Assembly: GCA_018350325.1 (NCBI GenBank) | Contig: JAEVLN010000012.1 | Coordinates: 1,881,991-1,945,990 of the forward strand | Direction: 5' to 3' | Length of the DNA stretch: 64,000 nt | DNA from: Globodera rostochiensis | Taxonomy: Eukaryota; Nematoda; Chromadorea; Rhabditida; Heteroderidae | Shown: positions 57,901-64,000 of the stretch, piece by piece | How positions within the stretch are numbered: position 1 is the first letter of the stretch | Layout of the letters: every line of letters begins with the position of its first letter | Position numbers and translations under genes: made by a program | The notes under the pieces: model-generated | What the model was told of the DNA's origin: nothing | The model's input: only the letters and a program-made list of their open reading frames with translations | Database searches by the model: none

Positions 57901-59499
57901 ATGTTCCGACAATTGAGTCCTTGTTGCTATAAAAAAAAAGGTTAGGTTTTAGTTAACAAAGCTCTAAACCCGGTTCTTGACATCATTTTAACTATCAGAT
58001 TTAGACTCTAACATGGAGGCAATCCCTGGGTTCCAATACCGGTGAGTTGCGCTTCAAGAGTGACGGCGTTCCCCTCGTCGTCCGTTGTCATCCCTTTGGC
58101 CAGTGCTTCCAGTTTCTGTCGTGCTCTAGCCAACGCTTCTTCCGCTGATTTGCCTCTGTGTTCCTCGTCCCCAATTTCGGACTCGGCCTGCTCCAACTGT
58201 CTTCGCTTCATCGTCAAATCGTTTTTGTCCTGCGAAGAATTTGGAGACAAAATTTAACAGACAAAAGGAGAAACCCCTACACTTTCGAGTGATTTTTGTT
58301 TTCGATCGATGGCTTTTCGCAGTTCGGATAAGTTGGACTCCTTCTCGTCCTTCTCCGAGTCCGCTTTGGCCTGCACGTTCTGCCTCTCCTTGAGTTCGTT
58401 TTCCAACTTGGTCATTTCCGGACCCATATTCTAAAAGCGATGTGACATGACCATCTTTCTTTTACATTCAATTGTAAACCTTTGCTTTCGCTTCTCCCAG
58501 CGCTTTTAAATTCAATTGTTCCGCCTCAATTTGGGTGGACAATTCGCCAATGTCATCGCCGATTTTGTCTGCTTCCTGCTCAAACTCTGCGGCCCTCTTC
58601 TCCGAGTCTTTGATTTGCAATTTGCTGTTGTAATAGTCATAGGCGACCATCTTGCGCGTGAGCAATTCCAAAGTGCGCTCAATTTCTTTGTATTCCAAAT
58701 AATTTGCTCGTTCCTTTTTGAGTCGTATAACTTTCGGATTTATTTCCTCATCAATGAGCTAAAAAACCAGCTGAAAAATAATAGAAAAAGACATAAAATT
58801 ACCCTGGAAATTTCATTAAATCTGCACTCCTTTTTATCTATGGTGCGAAGTGCACTTTGCTTCTTGCACTCGTACATTCGAACTCCGGCCGCTTCCTCAA
58901 CCATTGAAAGAATCTTTAAAACAGACTCTTTAGTTAAGCATAATCGAGACTCAAAACAGAGGACCTCCATCGGCTTCATGTTCAGCACTTTTGTGATACG
59001 GCCCTGCATGATGAGAAAGTGCGGATTGTTGACATTGATGCCGACCTGCCGGAACATATCGGACACGCGCTGATTGGTGGCAGAGATGCCGTTGATTTGA
59101 TAAGTGTTCTTCCCGTTGATGATGATCTTAACCGACGTCATGATGAGTGAGCACATCGCGTAAGAGTGCTGTCCAAACTTGTCTCCGCACGACAATTTCC
59201 TTGTATTTGCTGTAACCGGCCGGCTGTTTATCAGGCGGAACATCGTTGTCGAAAGTGATCGTCACTGTCGCTCGGCTGATTCCGGCCTGTCCTTGCTTGT
59301 AAACCAGTTCGTTAAAGGAGTGCACTCGGACTTGGGCGAGATTCGTGATTCCAAGCAGGAAACAGATGGAATCCAAAATATTTGATTTGCCGGAGCCATT
59401 TAGGCCAGTGATAGCGTTAAACTCGGCATCCAAATAATCGACAACTTCGCGCTGCGAATATGACTTGAAGCCTTCAATCTCTATTTTCTTGATTCGCAT
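54910..59499 (-). CDS. SMC2: Condensin subunit SMC2 (MIX-1-type)
   Basis: ATPase of condensin (and, in worms, the dosage-compensation complex). From ATG 59499: [20 protein letters not shown], then the Walker [21 protein letters not shown], followed by GITNLAQVR. The second exons give [40 protein letters not shown] and [13 protein letters not shown], all SMC2-specific. Long coiled coils flank the hinge (about 57000-57400; [24 protein letters not shown]). The C-terminal head has the signature [24 protein letters not shown] block, the Walker [21 protein letters not shown], and ends [19 protein letters not shown]. More than fifteen small introns. Not SMC4, SMC1 or SMC3, because head sequence and Walker A context match SMC2. 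Confidence 0.96.
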
Positions 59500-60124
59500 C
59501 TATTTTTGTAGCTGGTGAGTAGTTATTTTGAGCAATAATTTACTGGTTTTCCCTGCATCAAACAAAAACAAAATTTAATTGAGAGTTTTCTAGTTGTAGG
59601 AAAGGACGCGTTAAAGTGGACAAGAATTTAAAGCGAAAATTAATTCAAAAAGAGCGCTTTGATTTTTTGATGTGGCATACAGTGAACGGGTAGAGACATT
59701 TTATCCTCTTCGGTAAAGTTCGCCATTTCAGTACCAGCAATTTCAGAAAATATGGCCAATGCTTGTCGCATGGTGTAAAAGCGTTTACCTAAACCCGTAG
59801 CTCGTAAAAACCGTATTGGTTCAACAAAGGGCTAACAAATAAGGACCCGTGCAAACCCCGGCCCTTTCCGGTCTCCAATTTCTAAAGTAAAATAGGTAAA
59901 TAGAAAAAAGCACTTTAATTTCTGTTTTGTTCAGATTGCATATTTTGTTTTTTTAATTTATTTCAAAATGATGTGCCATTTGCTTATTCTTTCTCCGCTT
60001 GTTCAATCTTCAGACTATAATTTGATACGCATTGAAAGGTGTTTTTTTTTTATGGGTTGTTGTGTTTTGACTTTAATTATTTTTCTAATTTTATAAAATT
60101 ATTTAAGAACAAACGACACAAAAA
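59500..60124. other. Divergent intergenic region
   Basis: Between the SMC2 start and the winged-helix/phosphorylase start; AT-rich, likely holds both promoters. Sequence ATTATTTAAG just before 60106 could be an acceptor for trans-splicing. Confidence 0.45.
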
Positions 60125-63018
60125 ATGAGGCCCAATTCATTGCCGGTGGACCATACCAAGGGATTGTGGTCAATAAAATGTCATCTGACTACGAAGGTGA
60201 TTTGAATGATGTGAAAATTTACGAATTTAAATTGGTCATTTAAGAGTATCCGACTGAATTTCCGTGTTCATTCTCGGGTAATGGAAAAATCGCGCTTATT
60301 TATTTGCCTTTTTTAAGTTTGGATCAGTTCTGACGGTGGACAAAACCTCCGACAGGCAATTTTTGATTGAAACCAAAGAATTTTTATTCAATGTTTTTTT
60401 GGTGTTGCAGGAAATTCGCTCTTTCCGCTTTTGTTTTTATGCCGAAGTGCCTGCCGCAAATCGGGCAGAATTGTCTAATCGATTTGTCCGAAGTTTATTC
60501 GAAGAAACTTTCCCCAAAGGTAACCCCCAACTCCTCCGACTGCCGCTATTATTTTAACTCAGTTTTTTTTAAAGATTATTCCAACTTCTTCAAAACTTTG
60601 TTGCGTATTATGCAAAATGATTTTTTTCAATTGCGCGCTATCGACGTGGAGTTGAAGTTCGCTGTTGGAAAAGAACAAATGCCAATGCCGAGCGCCAAAC
60701 AACTTGGTTTTTTTAATTTTTAAAAAATTTTTAAATATAATAATTGCGTTTATTTTGTTTATTTAAGCCAATGACGGGGAAATGGAAAATTTGTCCAGTG
60801 GACATGTGCAGGAGGCGCTGGAGCACGCCTACCCAAATTCTGTGCAAGAAGAAGTTCTGGCATTTAGCCTGCGCTGCACTTTGGTAGGCTCACCAAATTT
60901 CTGCTCAATTTTGAAGATTCTCTGCTCTTTTAGGACGAATTGCAAGGCTTCTTAGAGCAATTGGAGAGTGACGGAATTGTTGAAAAAGTGCCGGATCAGC
61001 CGGGTGAATGGATCAGAAAGGCATGCATTGGTTAGTGCGAAATGAAATGATGGTGGAAATGCCACCTAAAATTGCCATTTTAGTGCCGCCACCCCATTTT
61101 GTTGCAAAGAATCCGCCCAAAATTGCACTCATCACCTGCCTTTTCCCGGAAAAATTATGCGTGGACACAATCGTAGAAAACAGCAGCACTGAGCACAAGT
61201 ATTGGCAACAACAAAAAAAATGGGAAGAATTCGAATTCAAAAATTTTTAGATATTCGAATACGGGCGACTCGAACATATTCACCGAAGGTTTCGCTTTGT
61301 TTTAATCACCAAAAAGTTAATACAAAATGCTATTTTTTTAGGTGAGATCGCTGGCCACCGAGTGGTTGCGACAAAGGTATGATGAATGAACAGAGAGAGT
61401 TGGGGTCGGAATGCTGAACTCCTTCCCCAACTTGTTCAGCTTTCGATGATCGGCACCGACAGAGAGGCAGCCACTTCGGCGGGTTCGATAACCACGCGCC
61501 TTCTCGGCAAGTACCAACATGTGGAGCATGTCATCATCGTCGGCGTGGCTGGTGGCCAAGCGCATTTGACTGACCCCGAAATGGTCACCACCATTTTTTA
61601 AACATTTTTTTGTCCATTCTTTTTACATTTTTATCTCTTTTAAGCACATTCGACTCGGCGACGTCGTTGTTTCTGACGGGGAAATTGACGACGACGCCAC
61701 GGGAAGACAACATGGAGCTTATGTGTACGCGTACAACATTGGTAAGACGCGCAACAAATGCAATTTTGGTGCTTTCATTTGAACGTTTTTTTTTTTGTCT
61801 ATTTAAGAGTCCGATTCCAAGGCTAAAGAAATGCGATTCGAAGTTCAAAATTTGTCTCCAAAAGTTAATACGTTGGCCGGAGCAGTGCGAAATGCGTAAG
61901 CAAATTATTTCAGGTGGACTGGCTGAAATAATTTGGGCGTTTTTAGCAACAAAGAAAATTTTTTGGGCGCGTGGCATGCGAATGCGAGTTCGTTAATCGA
62001 CCGACTGAATGAGAAACACAAGGACCAGCAGTTGGACTTTTCGCGTCCTCCGTCCACCTCGGACGTCATTCTTCAACTCACCAAAAGTGGCAATGTTCTC
62101 GTGTTCCCGCATCCGAATGAGTCCCGGTGCACTCCGTTGTACCATTTGGGTCCCATCGGTTCCATGGTCCAGTGAATAATTGGGCTTTGTACAATTAATT
62201 ATACAAGAATGTTTCAGGTGACCTTCTACAAAAGGCCGGACGATGACGACGACGGCATCAAAAAACAAAGTCCGCCCACGGCGCCGTTGAAGCCGACCAA
62301 TCGTTTCGGCTTTAGAAAAGGCACTCAAAATTTGAATGCTGAGAGCAATGGAGTGGGAGCGCCGAAGTGCTTCTTCACCCGGAATTTTGACTAATTGTTT
62401 TATTCCTCTTTTACAGACAGAACACAGCAGCAACTCTTTCTGGCGACGAATTGGAGACGGACGGGAACGCAAAGGAAAAGGAAAATGCGGGAGGAAACAT
62501 TTCCTTAGGCAGTGAAAGTGCGGACGGCGGTGGCACAAAGGAAGTGCGACTTGTCAACGAACGGCTACGAGAAAAGTGAGTTTCAATTGCAATTGTTGGA
62601 ATATTTGTCTCATAGAAATTTTGATGCTATTGGCGGGCTCTTTGCTTAAGGTTCCGTTTGAATTACCATCTTCGTGCCTTTGACGCCGGCTTTGACTCGG
62701 TGATTGCAGCGGTAGTTGATGATCATGTTCTTTTGATCATTCCCCGTACATTCTTTTCTTTAGATCGAAGGCTCGCGCGTGGACTCGTGGGTTTTGGTGA
62801 GGGGAGTTTCGGACTACCAGCAGGGCTCAAGCAAACAGGGCAAAGTTTGGCAGGTACGGTTTGTGGCGGTTTATATATGCCATAATTGGTGCTGTTAGTC
62901 AAAATGTGTTCAAAATTGAATTACTAAATAATAAATTATTCACCAATTTCAGAATTATGCCGCTGCAAATGCCGTCGCATTGGTTGAGACCATTTTGCAG
63001 AACATTAGCTTCGGTTGA
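60125..63018 (+). CDS. Winged-helix plus nucleoside-phosphorylase-like protein
   Basis: Conserved animal protein of unknown role. The N-terminal exons (MRPNSLPVDHTKGLW, EVPAANRAELSNRFVRSLFE, DYSNFFKTLLRIMQND) are not assigned to a domain. A winged-helix-like part follows (GHVQEALEHAYPNSVQEEVL, LDELQGFLEQLESDGIVEKV). Then comes a PNP/UDP-phosphorylase-type fold: KIALITCLFPEKLCVDTIVE, DREAATSAGSITTRLLG, HVIIVGVAGGQAHL, HIRLGDVVVSDG, then LYHLGPIGSM, NYHLRAFDAGFDSVIAA and DSWVLVRGVSDYQQGSSKQG. The end is NYAAANAVALVETILQ. The Gly-rich VGVAGG and RGVSD loops suggest a nucleoside-like ligand. Joins in the linker (62230-62575) are uncertain. Whether it is catalytic is unknown. Confidence 0.75.
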
Positions 63019-63380
63019 TGGACGACGGCCCGTCGGTGACTTTCAATTTTTGTTTCACAATGCCTTTTTGACGTGCAATAATCGATCAATTTGATAGCAT
63101 TTGTTTTTTGTGTACCCTTTCATTTTCTTTGGATATTGCTTTAAAATTGACACAGCCTAAAAGAGCGCATTTCATTCACTTTTGTGTGACCCAAATTCCG
63201 TTTTAATTCTGCATAATTCTTTCAAATTTTATCGTCCACGCAACAATAAAATGATTCATTTCCCGAATTATTCAAGTTATTCTTATTAATCGATGATTAT
63301 GGATGTTTTAATCAACAAATATTTATAAGTGCCACTTTATTTGGACAATCTTGAAGTTTTAATAATTGTACACTACGAAA
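63019..63380. other. Intergenic
   Basis: Short AT-rich gap of 362 bp between two same-strand genes; AATAAA at 63246 probably belongs to the upstream gene. Such spacing allows an operon. Confidence 0.45.
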
Positions 63381-64000
63381 ATGGAGCATTTGCCTATTGA
63401 CATCCACAGCAACAAGCTTCTTGGTAGTTTCTATTAACGACAATTTTGTTACCAATTGTGCAAAATAGTCATTTTGGCCTTTAATTTGCGTAGACTGGCT
63501 GCTTTCGCGTCGTCACTGCCCGAAGAATTGGCGAGAGGCGGTCGAAGCCGTTCGGTCAAAGATCAGCCATGCCATCCAGGACATGCCGGAGAATGAGCAA
63601 ATTCTGACCATTCTTAGCAATGCGCAATGTTCGCTGCTGCCGGGACATCCTTTTGAATGAGTTTGCTCATTTCAGACATCAACTATTTCCACTGCAAGCA
63701 AATTGTGGAAATTTTGCGCGAGACTGAAAAGGAGACGAAGAACATTTTCGGCATGTACTCGTCCCAGCGGATGAAAGATTGGAAGGTCCGTCCTCCGACG
63801 GATGGACTTCTCGTTTTATTTTTGCACTTTCAGGAGATCATTTCGCTGTATGAAAAGGACAATGTGTACTTGGCGGAGGCGGCCAATTTCCTGCAGCGCT
63901 TTGTTCAGTACGAGGCAATGCCTTTCTCACGGGGGGGGGGGGATTTCTAACTGTTTTTAATGAATTGCCGAACTTCTGATAGACATAATTAACAAACTTC
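63381..64000 (+). CDS. CDK5RAP3: CDK5 regulatory subunit-associated protein 3 (LZAP), 5' part
   Basis: Component of the UFM1 ligase complex (with UFL1 and DDRGK1) at the ER; also linked to cell-cycle control. ATG 63381 gives LPIDIHSNKLL, then exons with DWLLSRRHCPKNWREAV, ISHAIQDMPENEQILTILSN, YINYFHCKQIVEILRETEKE, NIFGMYSSQRMKDW and EIISLYEKDNVYLAEAANFL. These match the start of the family residue for residue in many places. Four or more small introns. A G run at 63932-63941 falls in the next intron. The gene continues past the window edge, so only about the first 150 residues are present. Confidence 0.94.

Overview
The window is nuclear DNA of a nematode. Nearly all gene products look metazoan. 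Genes are cut by very short introns (many of 44-70 bp), with AG splice acceptors a few bases before several start codons (as in spliced-leader trans-splicing). Exons are GC-rich and intergenic DNA is AT-rich but studded with long G or C runs. Several genes are typically nematode (cuticlin-type ZP protein, Scratch/CES-1 zinc-finger factor, importin alpha most like the worm IMA-3 type). Non-canonical GC-AG introns recur. That would fit a plant-parasitic cyst nematode such as Globodera, where such introns are reported to be common, but the species is not proven by the sequence.

Left part (1-12.9 kb): NUDT21/CFIm25 (+), THUMPD1 (-), importin alpha (+), a membrane-anchored purple acid phosphatase (+) and a five-finger Scratch-type factor (-), whose largest intron holds a 30-bp minisatellite. 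Then come 3.3 kb of G/C-run-rich non-coding DNA. From 16.3 to 20.5 kb lies a long ZP-domain (cuticlin-like) membrane protein (-) with a tRNA-Ala(AGC) gene inside one intron. At 20.9-21.7 kb are rearranged PP1-phosphatase fragments, followed by a short syntaxin-17 gene (22.3-23.4 kb) and an SLC17-like MFS transporter (25.3-28.1 kb).

Middle part (28-46 kb): an unidentified single-pass membrane protein (28.97-31.28 kb, -), a Cdc34/UBE2R-type E2 (34.0-35.0 kb, -) and, spread among repeats and homopolymer tracts, five small genes for secreted proteins that share the short motif [GE]VF[IV]DA[VI]P. Four of the five have the same two-exon design with a phase-1 intron between signal-peptide exon and motif exon. 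I do not recognise this family; it is the best candidate here for an undescribed system.

Right part (46-64 kb): a coiled-coil protein (-), a tiny type I membrane protein (+), an ING-family PHD protein (+), and a tight same-strand group SMC2 -> MRPS18C -> GET2/CAMLG (-) that looks like a trans-spliced operon. Then come a winged-helix plus nucleoside-phosphorylase-like protein (+) and the 5' half of CDK5RAP3 (+), cut by the window edge. Two inverted-repeat elements (49.2 and 51.0 kb) look like MITE/hairpin sequences. All exon joins were made by eye, so small errors at individual junctions are likely.
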